Assembly (NCBI GenBank): GCA_028275075.1
Contig: JAQCNK010000181.1
Location: 1 to 7,152 of the forward strand
Source of the DNA: Haloarcula sp.
Lineage (GTDB): Archaea; Halobacteriota; Halobacteria; Halobacteriales; Haloarculaceae
Length of the DNA stretch: 7,152 bases
Direction: 5' to 3'
Shown here one piece after another: positions 1 to 6,251 of the stretch (the stretch's first letter is position 1; each line of letters opens with the position of its first letter). Both the position numbers and the translations under genes were made by a program. A model generated the notes under the pieces. That model saw only the letters and a list, made by a program, of their open reading frames with translations. It searched no databases and had not been told where the DNA came from.

Positions 1-19
1 CTCGAAGGCCAACTCGTAA

Positions 20-36
20 GGTCGCAGGGAGCGACC
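20..36 (+). promoter_or_regulatory. Stem-loop in the gcvT leader
   Basis: GGTCGC (20-25) and GCGACC (31-36) form a perfect 6-bp stem with the loop AGGGA, ending 8 bases before the gcvT ATG. The purine-rich loop could act as a weak ribosome-binding sequence (AGGGAG at 26-31), which folding would partly sequester. A 6-bp GC-rich inverted repeat can arise by chance in this background, so a role is only inferred. Confidence 0.25.
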
Positions 37-44
37 GACCACGC

Positions 45-1130
45 ATGACACTCCGACAGTCCCCCCTCGTGGAGGTGTACGATGACCCGACGCTCACCAA
101 CTTCGGCGGCTGGGAGATGCCAGTCGAGTTTGACTCGATTCGCGTCGAACACACCGCTGTCCGGGAGGCGGCCGGGAAGTTTGACGTGTCCCACATGGGC
201 CAGGTGACCATTGCCGGGCCGGACGCTTTGGAACTCACCCAGCGGCTAACGACTAACGATGTCGCCGCGTTAGCCCCCGGTGAGGCGCAGTATGCGGGCA
301 TCACCAACGAGGACGGTATCTTGCTTGACGACACCGTCGTCTACCGGTTGCCCGCCGATACGGAGGACGACTACCTCTTCATTCCGAACGCGGGCCATGA
401 CGGTGAAATGACAGAGCGGTGGGCCAGCCATCGCGAGGAGTGGGGACTGACGGCGACGGTGACAAATCGGACCCAGGAGTACATGATGGTCGCGTTGCAG
501 GGCCCAGACGCCCAGGCGCTGCTGTCGGAGCGCACGGATCTACCACTCGATACACTGGGGCGGTTCGAAGTGGCAAGTGGGGTCGTTGCCGGCGTTGACG
601 CCCTTGTGGCCCGGACCGGATACACCGGTGAGGACGGCTTCGAGATACTCTGCCCGGCAGCCGACGCGACGGCGGTGTGGACCGCGCTGAACTGCCAACC
701 CTGTGGCCTCGGCGCGCGGGATACACTCCGCTTGGAGATGGGGTTTCTACTCTCAGGTGAGGAGTTCCATCCCCGAGACGAACCACGGACACCCTACGAG
801 GCCGACATCGACTGGACGGTCGCCTTGGACACAGATTTCGTCGGCCGCGACGCATTGCAGAGCCAGGAGCGTGACGGCAACGACGAGCAACTCGTCGGAC
901 TGGAACTGCTAGACCGGGGCGTCCCTCGCCATGGCTACGAGGTCACCGACGCCGAGGGCGAACCACTTGGTCACGTCACCAGCGGGACGATGAGCCCGAC
1001 CCTCGGGGCGCCCATCGCGCTGGCGTATCTCCCCACAGAGTACGTTGCCCCCGACACCGCAGTTCGGGTGGTCATCCGGGGCGAACCGAAGGAAGCACGT
1101 ACCCGGGCGACACCATTTATCGACAGATGA
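45..1130 (+). CDS. gcvT: Aminomethyltransferase, glycine cleavage system T protein
   Basis: GcvT takes the aminomethyl group carried on lipoylated H protein, releases ammonia and passes the carbon to tetrahydrofolate as methylene-THF. It acts in the cytosol. The 361-residue length fits the family (about 360-370). Visible hallmarks are [11 protein letters not shown] (residues 20-30), FDVSHMG (46-52), the [12 protein letters not shown] stretch (91-102) carrying the conserved folate-site Asp (D95 or D96), [12 protein letters not shown] (190-201) and [18 protein letters not shown] (223-240). The C-terminal beta-barrel region ends with a normal family tail. The ATG at 45 puts the N terminus just ahead of the conserved block, as in relatives. 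The stop overlaps the gcvH start (ATGA, 1127-1130), implying one transcript and coupled translation. Only 44 bases of leader are in the window. They hold a small inverted repeat but no clear TATA box, so the promoter probably lies further upstream. Confidence 0.96.
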   Translation: MTLRQSPLVEVYDDPTLTNFGGWEMPVEFDSIRVEHTAVREAAGKFDVSHMGQVTIAGPDALELTQRLTTNDVAALAPGEAQYAGITNEDGILLDDTVVYRLPADTEDDYLFIPNAGHDGEMTERWASHREEWGLTATVTNRTQEYMMVALQGPDAQALLSERTDLPLDTLGRFEVASGVVAGVDALVARTGYTGEDGFEILCPAADATAVWTALNCQPCGLGARDTLRLEMGFLLSGEEFHPRDEPRTPYEADIDWTVALDTDFVGRDALQSQERDGNDEQLVGLELLDRGVPRHGYEVTDAEGEPLGHVTSGTMSPTLGAPIALAYLPTEYVAPDTAVRVVIRGEPKEARTRATPFIDR

Positions 1131-1510
1131 GCTTCGACGTACCTGACGACCTCCGATATCTGGAATCGCACGAGTGGCTCCGAACCGAGAGCGAGACCAC
1201 GCGGATCGGTATCACCGATTTCGCGCAGGACGAACTCGGTGACGTCGTGTTCGTAGAACTGCCTGCTGCGGGCGACGAGTTGACCGCCGGCGAGGCGTTC
1301 GGCGTCGTCGAGTCGATTAAGGCCGTTTCGGACATCTACGCACCGGTCTCGGGCACCGTCACGGCGGTCAACGAGGCCCTGTTCGACCAGCCGGAACTGA
1401 TCAACGAGGACCCCTTCGAAGAGGGGTGGATGCTCGAAGCTGAACTGGCCGATGAGGGTGAACTCGACGAACTTCTTGACGCCGACGCCTACCGCGACCA
1501 GATCGAGTAG
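1127..1510 (+). CDS. gcvH: Glycine cleavage system H protein (lipoyl carrier)
   Basis: GcvH is the lipoylated shuttle that carries the aminomethyl intermediate from P to T protein and is reoxidised by the L protein. At 127 residues it has the family's normal length. The opening [10 protein letters not shown] (10-19), [18 protein letters not shown] (29-46) and [22 protein letters not shown] (55-76) are textbook H-protein blocks. Lys65 in ESIKAV is the lipoylation site (codon 1319-1321). The C-terminal block [10 protein letters not shown] is also conserved. The ATG overlaps the gcvT stop by one base within ATGA, so the two are almost certainly co-transcribed. A perfect hairpin starts at the last base of the stop codon. 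Confidence 0.97.
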   Translation: MSFDVPDDLRYLESHEWLRTESETTRIGITDFAQDELGDVVFVELPAAGDELTAGEAFGVVESIKAVSDIYAPVSGTVTAVNEALFDQPELINEDPFEEGWMLEAELADEGELDELLDADAYRDQIE

Positions 1511-1530
1511 CGGCCATGGACTCTGGCCGC
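1510..1530 (+). terminator. Hairpin directly after gcvH
   Basis: GCGGCCA (1510-1516) and TGGCCGC (1524-1530) form a perfect 7-bp stem with a 7-base loop. The stem begins on the last base of the gcvH stop codon. No run of T follows, so it is not a classic oligo-T archaeal terminator. It could be a 3'-end or processing and stability element that partly separates gcvTH from gcvPAB expression. The structure is seen directly; the role is inferred. Confidence 0.3.
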
Positions 1531-1569
1531 TGCCACGTTTGGGTGAGTGTCCCAAGCGGCTGAACCGAG

Positions 1570-1579
1570 ATAATCATAA
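1570..1579 (+). promoter_or_regulatory. Possible promoter for gcvPA-gcvPB
   Basis: ATAATCATAA is the most AT-rich stretch in the 140-base gap between gcvH and gcvPA. If used as a TATA box it would start transcription near 1600-1607, giving gcvPA a leader of roughly 45-50 bases. The match to haloarchaeal TATA boxes is only fair. Read-through from gcvTH is the alternative. Confidence 0.35.
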
Positions 1580-1606
1580 GCGGGCGGTCGTAATGATGGA
1601 CAACCA

Positions 1607-1654
1607 ATGTCCGCTCGCCGGATTCTCCACCCATTTTCGGGACTGAAACAATGA
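1607..1654 (+). other. Possible 15-residue leader peptide frame before gcvPA
   Basis: An ATG at 1607 opens a 15-codon frame ([15 protein letters not shown]) whose TGA overlaps the gcvPA ATG as ATGA, the same coupling used at the gcvT/gcvH and gcvPA/gcvPB junctions. The AT-rich box at 1570-1579 is centred about 32 bases upstream, acceptable for a leaderless start. Against it, the codons (ATT, CCA, TTT, GGA) are not those favoured by the neighbouring genes, and the frame is short enough to be chance. A second short frame (1593-1646, 17 codons) ends 4 bases before gcvPA. Confidence 0.15.
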
Positions 1655-2970
1655 CAAGCCCATACGCTCCACACACTGACGCCGAGACCGAGACGATGCT
1701 CAGCGCGGTCGGCGTCAACGAGATAGACGCGCTGTTCGATGTCCCCGACGCCGTTGCCTTCGACGCCGAGTTCGGAATTCCCGCACACGGCGAGCGAGGG
1801 GCACGCCGGGAAGCGGCGGAACTACTGGGTCAGAACGCGGATCTGACCGAGTTTCTGGGCCGGGGTCACTACACCCACTACGTGCCCAGCGTCGTCGACG
1901 ACCTCGCTTCCCGTTCCGAGTTTCTGACCTCCTACACGCAGTACCAACCGGAGGTCGCACAGGGGTTCCTGCAGGCGCTCTTTGAGTACCAGTCGATGCT
2001 GGTCGAACTCACTGGGCTCGACGTGGCCAACTGCTCGATGTACGACGAGGCGACGGCGCTGGGCGAGGCTGCGACGCTCTCACAACGAGTCCGATCCGTC
2101 TCCGGGGAGACGATTCTGGTACCCGACCACCTTCGAGACGGCAAGCGAGCAGTTCTAGAGAACTACGCCGACGGACCGGGCCTGTCGGTCAAATCATATC
2201 CGATGGCCGACGGCCGCGTTGATATCGCGGCGCTTGCCGAAACAATTGACGACGACGTGGCGCTGGTGTATGCTGAGACACCGACAGTGCGCGGAGTTAT
2301 CGAGGAGTGCCTCGCCGACATCGGGGTGCTGGCCGACGACAACGATGCGCTGTTCTGTCTCGGCTCGGACCCTATCGCTCTGGCGCTCCTTGAGCGACCC
2401 GCCGATGTGGGCGCCGACGTGGTTGTCGGCGACGCTGCGTCGCTGGGCATGGGTACCGCCTACGGCTTCGGCCTCGGGATGTTCGTTACGCGCGAGGAGT
2501 ACCTCCGACAGGTCCCCGGCCGTCTCGTCGGTGCGAGCGAAGACAACGACGGCCGTCGGGCGTACACGCTGACGCTCCAGACGCGCGAACAGCACATCCG
2601 CAAGGAGCGGGCCACCTCGAACATCTGCACGAACCAGGCGTGGGTGGCACTGCGGGCGGCGATGCATGCGGCCTGGCTTGGTCCGGACGGACTCGTCGAC
2701 CTCGCCGAAGACTGCGTGACGCGAGCGAACGACCTCGCCGCGCGACTCGACGAGATAGCCGGCGTTCAGGCGCCGGTTCATTCGGGTCACCATTTCCGGG
2801 AGTTCGTCGCTCACACCGACCAGCCCGCCCCTGCGATAGTCGACGACCTCACCGCGGAGGGGTACGCAATTCACGCTATCGACGACCACTTGATTCAGAT
2901 ATCAACCACGGAGGTGACCGCCGAGGCAGTGGACGGCCTCGTCGGGGCGATCGCGGAGGTGACCAAATGA
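1651..2970 (+). CDS. gcvPA: Glycine dehydrogenase (decarboxylating), P-protein subunit 1
   Basis: This is the alpha (N-terminal half) subunit of the split, heterotetrameric P protein found in archaea and many bacteria. With GcvPB it decarboxylates glycine and loads the aminomethyl group onto H protein. Its 439 residues match the usual 440-450. Conserved blocks include [31 protein letters not shown] (from residue 95), [15 protein letters not shown] (around 127-141) and the signature [20 protein letters not shown] (310-329). As expected for subunit 1, it lacks the PLP lysine, which sits in GcvPB. The ATG at 1651 places a normal short N terminus before the conserved region. No strong ribosome-binding site precedes it. 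The stop overlaps the gcvPB start (ATGA), which fits 1:1 production of the two subunits. Confidence 0.96.
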   Translation: MTSPYAPHTDAETETMLSAVGVNEIDALFDVPDAVAFDAEFGIPAHGERGARREAAELLGQNADLTEFLGRGHYTHYVPSVVDDLASRSEFLTSYTQYQPEVAQGFLQALFEYQSMLVELTGLDVANCSMYDEATALGEAATLSQRVRSVSGETILVPDHLRDGKRAVLENYADGPGLSVKSYPMADGRVDIAALAETIDDDVALVYAETPTVRGVIEECLADIGVLADDNDALFCLGSDPIALALLERPADVGADVVVGDAASLGMGTAYGFGLGMFVTREEYLRQVPGRLVGASEDNDGRRAYTLTLQTREQHIRKERATSNICTNQAWVALRAAMHAAWLGPDGLVDLAEDCVTRANDLAARLDEIAGVQAPVHSGHHFREFVAHTDQPAPAIVDDLTAEGYAIHAIDDHLIQISTTEVTAEAVDGLVGAIAEVTK

Positions 2971-4394
2971 CGACATACGACCAGGCGAGCTGGAAAGACG
3001 AAGACGACGACCGCCACGAACCGCTCCTCTCGGAGAAAGCGAACGAGCGAGTTGCCATCGAGGACTCACCCCTGCCGGACGACCTGACACGGGACTCCCT
3101 GGAGCTTCCTGCCCCTGCAGAGCCGGCACTGGCTCGCCACTACACGCGCCTCTCCCAGATGAACTACGGCGTCGAAAGCGGCCCGTTCCCGCTTGGCTCC
3201 TGCACGATGAAGTACAACCCCTCGTTTACCGAGGATATCGCGGCGCGCCCGGAGGCTGCCGTCCATCCGGATCGCCCCGACCGCACGGTGCAGGGCACGC
3301 TCGGACTCTGCCATCGGCTCCAAGACTACCTGGGTCGGATCGGCGGGATGGATGCGGTGACGCTGCAACCGCCCGCCGGTGCGGCCGGTGAGTTCACCGG
3401 CATCCAGATCGCGAACGCCTACCACCAGCACAACGGCGACGACCGCTCGGAAGTCCTCATCCCGGACTCCGCTCACGGGACGAACTTCGCCACGGCGGCG
3501 ATGGCCGGGTACAGCGTGGTGGAACTGCCCAGCGGTGACGACGGACGAGTCGACATCGACGCGCTCGAAGCCGCCATCAGCGAGGAGACGGCGGCACTCA
3601 TGCTGACGAACCCGAACACGCTGGGGCTGTTCGAGCGCGATATCGAGCGGATCGCAGATATCGTCCACGACGCGGGCGGCCTGCTCTACTACGACGGGGC
3701 GAACCTCAACGCCCTGCTCGGGCAGGCCAGGCCGGGGGATATGGGGTTCGACGTGATGCATTACAACGTCCACAAAACGTTCGCGACGCCCCACGGCGGC
3801 GGTGGACCGGGCGCGGGACCCGTCGGCGTCACCGAGGCGCTCGCGCCGTTCCTGCCGGACCCACACGTCAGGCAGCGCAACGGTGAGTACGAGTACTATC
3901 GCCCCGACCACTCTATCGGGAAAGTCCACGGCTACTACGGCAACTGGCCCGTCTTGGTGAAGGCCTTCGCCTACATCACCCGCCTGGGCGACGCCGGACT
4001 CGCAGATGCGAGCGCGAAGGCGGTGCTGAACGCGAACTATCTGGCGACACAGATTCCGTACGAGGTGCCCTTTGGCCCCTTCCATCACGAGTTTGTCGCC
4101 AGCGCGGGTGAACAGGACGCGGCAGACGTGGCAAAGGGAATGCTCGACCACGGGGTCCACCCACCGACGACGAAGTGGCCCGAAACGGTTGACGAGGCCC
4201 TGATGACTGAACCGACGGAGGGCGAGAGCCTGCGTTCGCTCGACCAGCTCGCTGCCGCCTTCGAGGCCGTCCACGACGAGGACGACGGCACCCTCGCGGC
4301 GGCTCCGACCCGGACAGCCGCCAGCCGCATCGATCAAGTGCGCGCTGCTCGAAGCCCGCGCCTTTCCTGGCAGGCACTCGATTCCGACCAGTAG
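2967..4394 (+). CDS. gcvPB: Glycine dehydrogenase (decarboxylating), P-protein subunit 2
   Basis: This is the PLP-binding beta subunit of the two-subunit P protein. The frame is open further upstream (from 2640), but that part is antisense-like noise inside gcvPA. The ATG at 2967, overlapping the gcvPA stop, gives a 475-residue protein of normal length. The PLP lysine is K270 in [25 protein letters not shown] (codon 3774-3776). Other signatures are [14 protein letters not shown] (72-85), [13 protein letters not shown] (133-145), [11 protein letters not shown] (165-175) and [11 protein letters not shown] (213-223). The conserved YDGANLNAL (242-250) holds the PLP-ring aspartate D243. A second catalytic-domain block, [13 protein letters not shown], lies near 313-325. 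The gene is the last of the glycine-cleavage set here and converges on the receiver gene 108 bases away. Confidence 0.97.
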   Translation: MTTYDQASWKDEDDDRHEPLLSEKANERVAIEDSPLPDDLTRDSLELPAPAEPALARHYTRLSQMNYGVESGPFPLGSCTMKYNPSFTEDIAARPEAAVHPDRPDRTVQGTLGLCHRLQDYLGRIGGMDAVTLQPPAGAAGEFTGIQIANAYHQHNGDDRSEVLIPDSAHGTNFATAAMAGYSVVELPSGDDGRVDIDALEAAISEETAALMLTNPNTLGLFERDIERIADIVHDAGGLLYYDGANLNALLGQARPGDMGFDVMHYNVHKTFATPHGGGGPGAGPVGVTEALAPFLPDPHVRQRNGEYEYYRPDHSIGKVHGYYGNWPVLVKAFAYITRLGDAGLADASAKAVLNANYLATQIPYEVPFGPFHHEFVASAGEQDAADVAKGMLDHGVHPPTTKWPETVDEALMTEPTEGESLRSLDQLAAAFEAVHDEDDGTLAAAPTRTAASRIDQVRAARSPRLSWQALDSDQ

Positions 4395-4502
4395 GTCGGT
4401 ACAAAACTACAATGACTCGTGTGAATCCGACGGCGGAACGAAGCCCTTCGGAACCGTCCCCGGTGACATGTTGATGCTGCTGCCGCGCCTGTGGACCACC
4501 GT
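4395..4502. other. Convergent intergenic region with an imperfect hairpin
   Basis: This 108-base space separates the 3' ends of gcvPB (+) and the receiver gene (-). GACGG (4429-4433) and CCGTC (4454-4458) enclose a second short pair, CGAA (4439-4442) and TTCG (4447-4450), forming an imperfect hairpin. On the - strand, a T-rich patch (TTGTAGTTTTGT, 4401-4412) follows it, which could end receiver transcription. The + strand has no T run after gcvPB. Confidence 0.2.
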
Positions 4503-4871
4503 CTAAATCGCGGCGCGTATCTTCTCGGCCAGCACGCTGTACTGCTCGGTGCCGGTCCCTTTCTGGACGAAGCCAGTCACGCCGGCATCGTCGGCCGCTT
4601 CTTCGACAGTATCCGGCTCACGGGCCGAAAAGAGGAGGAAGGGGAGTGACTGCCCCTTGTCCCGGAGTGCTGCACACAGCTCTAAGCCGTCCAGTTGTGG
4701 CATCTTGTAGTCGCTGACGACAACGTCATACGAGCCCGTCAGTGCCATTTCCAGGGCCGTCTCGGGATCTATTTCGCTAGTCACCTCGAGGTCATCTTCC
4801 TGCTCCAGAAACGCCTCGACGATTTCGAGCACGTCTCTGTCCTCGTCAACCAGGAGCACGTCGATACTCAT
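4503..4871 (-). CDS. Stand-alone CheY-like response regulator receiver
   Basis: The 122-residue protein is a single receiver (REC) domain with no output domain. The acidic pocket is D9/E10 (with D11) in LLVDEDRD, and the phospho-acceptor is D54 in VVVSDYKMPQLDGLEL. The switch Ser is S82 in FLLFSAREP, and the conserved Lys is K104 in GFVQKG. The spacing fits beta-alpha receivers. The GFVQKG stretch and the IRAAI end look like receivers found beside haloarchaeal sensor kinases, but no kinase is in this window. It probably accepts phosphate from a kinase encoded elsewhere and acts by protein contact or as a phosphate sink; that role is inferred. The ATG at 4871 is fixed by a TATA box about 28 bases upstream, so the mRNA is probably leaderless. 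It is not an obvious chemotaxis CheY by context. Confidence 0.88.
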   Translation of the reverse strand: MSIDVLLVDEDRDVLEIVEAFLEQEDDLEVTSEIDPETALEMALTGSYDVVVSDYKMPQLDGLELCAALRDKGQSLPFLLFSAREPDTVEEAADDAGVTGFVQKGTGTEQYSVLAEKIRAAI

Positions 4872-4895
4872 CTACTAGTACTACCTGCTTCTGCG

Positions 4896-4902
4896 ATAAA
4901 AA
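4896..4902 (-). promoter_or_regulatory. TATA box of the receiver gene
   Basis: Read on the - strand this is TTTTTAT, centred about 28 bases before the ATG at 4871. That is the expected position for a leaderless haloarchaeal transcript. A perfect 8-bp palindrome, TACTAGTA (4873-4880), lies between the box and the start codon, close to the expected transcription start. Confidence 0.65.
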
Positions 4903-4909
4903 TCTACGG

Positions 4910-5107
4910 TCACTGCATCGCCGCCAGATCAACCACCGCTTCGTAGTCCACACTCAGCCACGTCGACAGTCGCGAGTCACCCGTTGCGTTCGGCGGGTAG
5001 ACTGTACAGCGGTCCGCCCCGTCATCGTAGCGGACCACAGTCAGTGACAGTTCTCCGTCCGACTGGCCGGTAGCGTCCGGGGTAGCCCCCGTTTGGTTCG
5101 GACTCAT
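4910..5107 (-). CDS. Small acidic haloarchaeal protein, DUF7511-like
   Basis: The 65-residue protein has a polar, probably disordered N terminus (about residues 1-18, MSPNQTGATPDATGQSDG). A compact domain follows: LTVVRYDDGADRCTVYPP, then RLSTWLSVDYEAVVDLAAMQ to the C terminus. The pattern of a strand, a DRCT-YP turn, TWLS and a final V-DL--M matches, from memory, the small haloarchaeal family DUF7511, whose function is unknown. No membrane segment, signal peptide or metal-binding motif is visible. The ATG at 5107 is preferred. An in-frame TTG at 5125 would add six residues, but the upstream TATA-like box favours 5107. The receiver gene starts 38 bases downstream with its own promoter, so the two are neighbours but not clearly one operon. 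Confidence 0.8.
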   Translation of the reverse strand: MSPNQTGATPDATGQSDGELSLTVVRYDDGADRCTVYPPNATGDSRLSTWLSVDYEAVVDLAAMQ

Positions 5108-5135
5108 CTCATCCGATAGTAGCAAATGGAGTGGG

Positions 5136-5140
5136 TAAAA
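5136..5140 (-). promoter_or_regulatory. TATA-like box of the DUF7511-like gene
   Basis: TTTTA on the - strand is centred about 31 bases before the ATG at 5107, consistent with a leaderless or near-leaderless mRNA. A second AT-rich stretch, TATATA at 5166-5173, lies about 60 bases before the start. It would give a short leader if used instead. Confidence 0.45.
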
Positions 5141-5175
5141 CGGCTTCTAAGACCTCTCAGTACGGATATATAGAG

Positions 5176-5346
5176 CTATGCGCTCTGTGCAGTGTCGACT
5201 TCACCGTCGATACGGACGAAACCATAGTCACACTCCCCGCAGTGCCACTTGACCTTCTCTCCGAGATGCATCGTCGTGCTTGCGACCTTCCAGAACTCGC
5301 TGTACTCTTCACACTTCGGACAGTAATGTTCCAGTTCGAGACTCAT
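5176..5346 (-). CDS. 56-residue zinc-ribbon protein
   Basis: The frame encodes 56 residues starting MSLELEHYCPKCEEYSEF and ending VDTAQSA, closed by TAG at 5176. Two CxxC knuckles, C9-P-K-C12 and C36-G-E-C39, are 23 residues apart with aromatic and charged residues between (FWKV, TTMHLGEKVKW), then YGFVRID. This is a classic four-cysteine zinc beta-ribbon. The overall pattern (EHYCP-C, a threonine and HLG block, K-KW-C-ECG/D-GFVRI) resembles a small haloarchaeal zinc-ribbon family that I recall as DUF7838. The function is unknown; nucleic-acid or protein binding is an inference from the fold. It is the first of three small - strand genes and is divergent from msrA, which starts 173 bases away. 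Only a weak AT stretch lies about 30 bases upstream. Confidence 0.87.
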   Translation of the reverse strand: MSLELEHYCPKCEEYSEFWKVASTTMHLGEKVKWHCGECDYGFVRIDGEVDTAQSA

Positions 5347-5519
5347 GTCACATCGTTGTATTTGGGTGCCATTGAAGCTCCCGGTTCTATGCGCAGCGAA
5401 TCGTTCGCATGTTAGTTCTCGCCGCTGGGCCGGTTCAGTGAGCTTTGGGGTATCTGATCTCTGCCAGGCACTGATTCCGCTATCAGAACAGGCAAACGGT
5501 TAGCTCACCTACTGGTGTT
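5347..5519. other. Divergent intergenic region between the zinc-ribbon gene and msrA
   Basis: These 173 bases hold no gene I can support. They contain GCGAATCGTTCGC (5396-5408), a 5-bp inverted repeat with a 3-base centre. They also contain three related pentamers: CTGAT at 5454-5458 and 5471-5475, and its complement ATCAG at 5482-5486. Neither divergent gene has a strong TATA box here. TATCAGAACA (5481-5490) sits at roughly -39 to -30 of msrA and overlaps the last repeat. Promoters and operators for both genes are expected here but cannot be placed with confidence. Confidence 0.35.
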
Positions 5520-6188
5520 ATGTCCACAATGGAAGACGACCAGCCCCCACTCACGGCTCTCGAAGTCGATGCCGAGGCGCTCGCGCCGACAGAAACGGAG
5601 ACAGCGACGTTCGGGATGGGCTGTTTCTGGGGTCCGGACTGTCGGTTTGGCGCGATGCCCGGTGTCGTGCGGACGCGAGTGGGCTATGCGGGCGGGACGG
5701 AACCGGACCCGAGCTACTATTCGCTGGGCGACCACACCGAGGTCGTCCAAGTCGAGTACGACCCGGCGCGGCTGGAATACGAAGAGCTGTTGGATGTGTT
5801 CTGGGCGAACCACAACCCGTTCAGCGGGGCGCACAAGCGCCAGTACCGCGGCGTCGTCCTTGCTCATGACGAGTCACAACGTGACGTGGCCAGCACGTCG
5901 GCTGCGACGCTGGAAGACCGCACTGGGCAGTCGGTCGAGACGGCTATCGAGTCGCTCGATGCGTTCACGCTCGCGGAGGATTACCACCAGAAGTACGAAC
6001 TCCGCTCGACGCCGGTGGTTGGCGACGAACTGGAGAGCCTCTACGGCCCGTCGATCGTCGACTCGACCGTTGCGGCGCGGCTGAACGGCTTCGTCGCGGG
6101 CCACGGCGACCGCGATCAGCGCGAGTCGTTGGTCGCCGAGGTCGCACTCTCGCCGGCAGCGCTCTCCGAACTCGAACGGCGGGTGTGA
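5520..6188 (+). CDS. msrA: Peptide-methionine (S)-S-oxide reductase MsrA
   Basis: MsrA reduces the S epimer of methionine sulfoxide in proteins and free methionine, repairing oxidative damage in the cytosol. The catalytic motif is GMGCFWGPD, with nucleophile Cys35 and the substrate-pocket Phe36 and Trp37. Further family blocks are VGYAGGTEPDPSYYSLGDHTEVVQVEYDP (56-84), FWANHNP (93-99), QYRGVVLAHDESQ and AEDYHQKYEL (around 153-162). At 222 residues it is longer than the minimal enzyme (about 175). The surplus is a short acidic N-terminal lead and an extra C-terminal segment of about 36 residues. The only other cysteine is Cys41, six residues from the nucleophile; no C-terminal recycling cysteines are present. 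The start may be ATG 5520 or ATG 5529 (Met4). No ribosome-binding site precedes either. Confidence 0.95.
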   Translation: MSTMEDDQPPLTALEVDAEALAPTETETATFGMGCFWGPDCRFGAMPGVVRTRVGYAGGTEPDPSYYSLGDHTEVVQVEYDPARLEYEELLDVFWANHNPFSGAHKRQYRGVVLAHDESQRDVASTSAATLEDRTGQSVETAIESLDAFTLAEDYHQKYELRSTPVVGDELESLYGPSIVDSTVAARLNGFVAGHGDRDQRESLVAEVALSPAALSELERRV

Positions 6189-6220
6189 ATTGCGGTGCCG
6201 TCCCTGCCTCCAGCGGCGAG

Positions 6221-6228
6221 AATATAAG
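6221..6228 (+). promoter_or_regulatory. TATA box of the adenosyltransferase gene
   Basis: AATATAAG is centred about 27-28 bases before the ATG at 6252, the expected geometry for a leaderless haloarchaeal mRNA. It lies in the 63-base gap after msrA, so the gene can be transcribed independently. An AGGAG also lies just before the ATG (6246-6250), but with a single-base spacer it is too close to act as a normal ribosome-binding site. Confidence 0.7.
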
Positions 6229-6251
6229 CCTGTGGCGTCCCCAGCAGGAGT

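Noticed and set aside
1452..1592. Longer + strand frame running from the end of gcvH into the gap
   Set aside because: It overlaps gcvH out of frame and has no protein-like pattern; only the short frames near the gcvPA start merit mention.
1511..1650. Glycine riboswitch before gcvPA
   Set aside because: I see no tandem aptamer-like conserved cores in this 140-base gap, and glycine riboswitches are known from bacteria.
2640..2966. Upstream extension of the gcvPB frame
   Set aside because: It lies inside gcvPA in another frame and is arginine-rich, unlike the acidic real proteins. The ATGA-coupled ATG at 2967 gives the family's normal N terminus.
3066..4337. Long 423-codon - strand frame
   Set aside because: Antisense shadow of gcvPB, typical of GC-rich genes; valine- and arginine-rich with no family resemblance.
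5343..5372. 9-codon - strand frame ending in ATGA over the zinc-ribbon start
   Set aside because: Too short, with no conserved feature; its overlap with the start is plausibly chance.
5131..5415. 94-codon + strand frame with several cysteines
   Set aside because: It starts with GTG inside the promoter of the DUF7511-like gene and overlies the zinc-ribbon gene on the other strand, which has a far better protein pattern. No recognisable domain.
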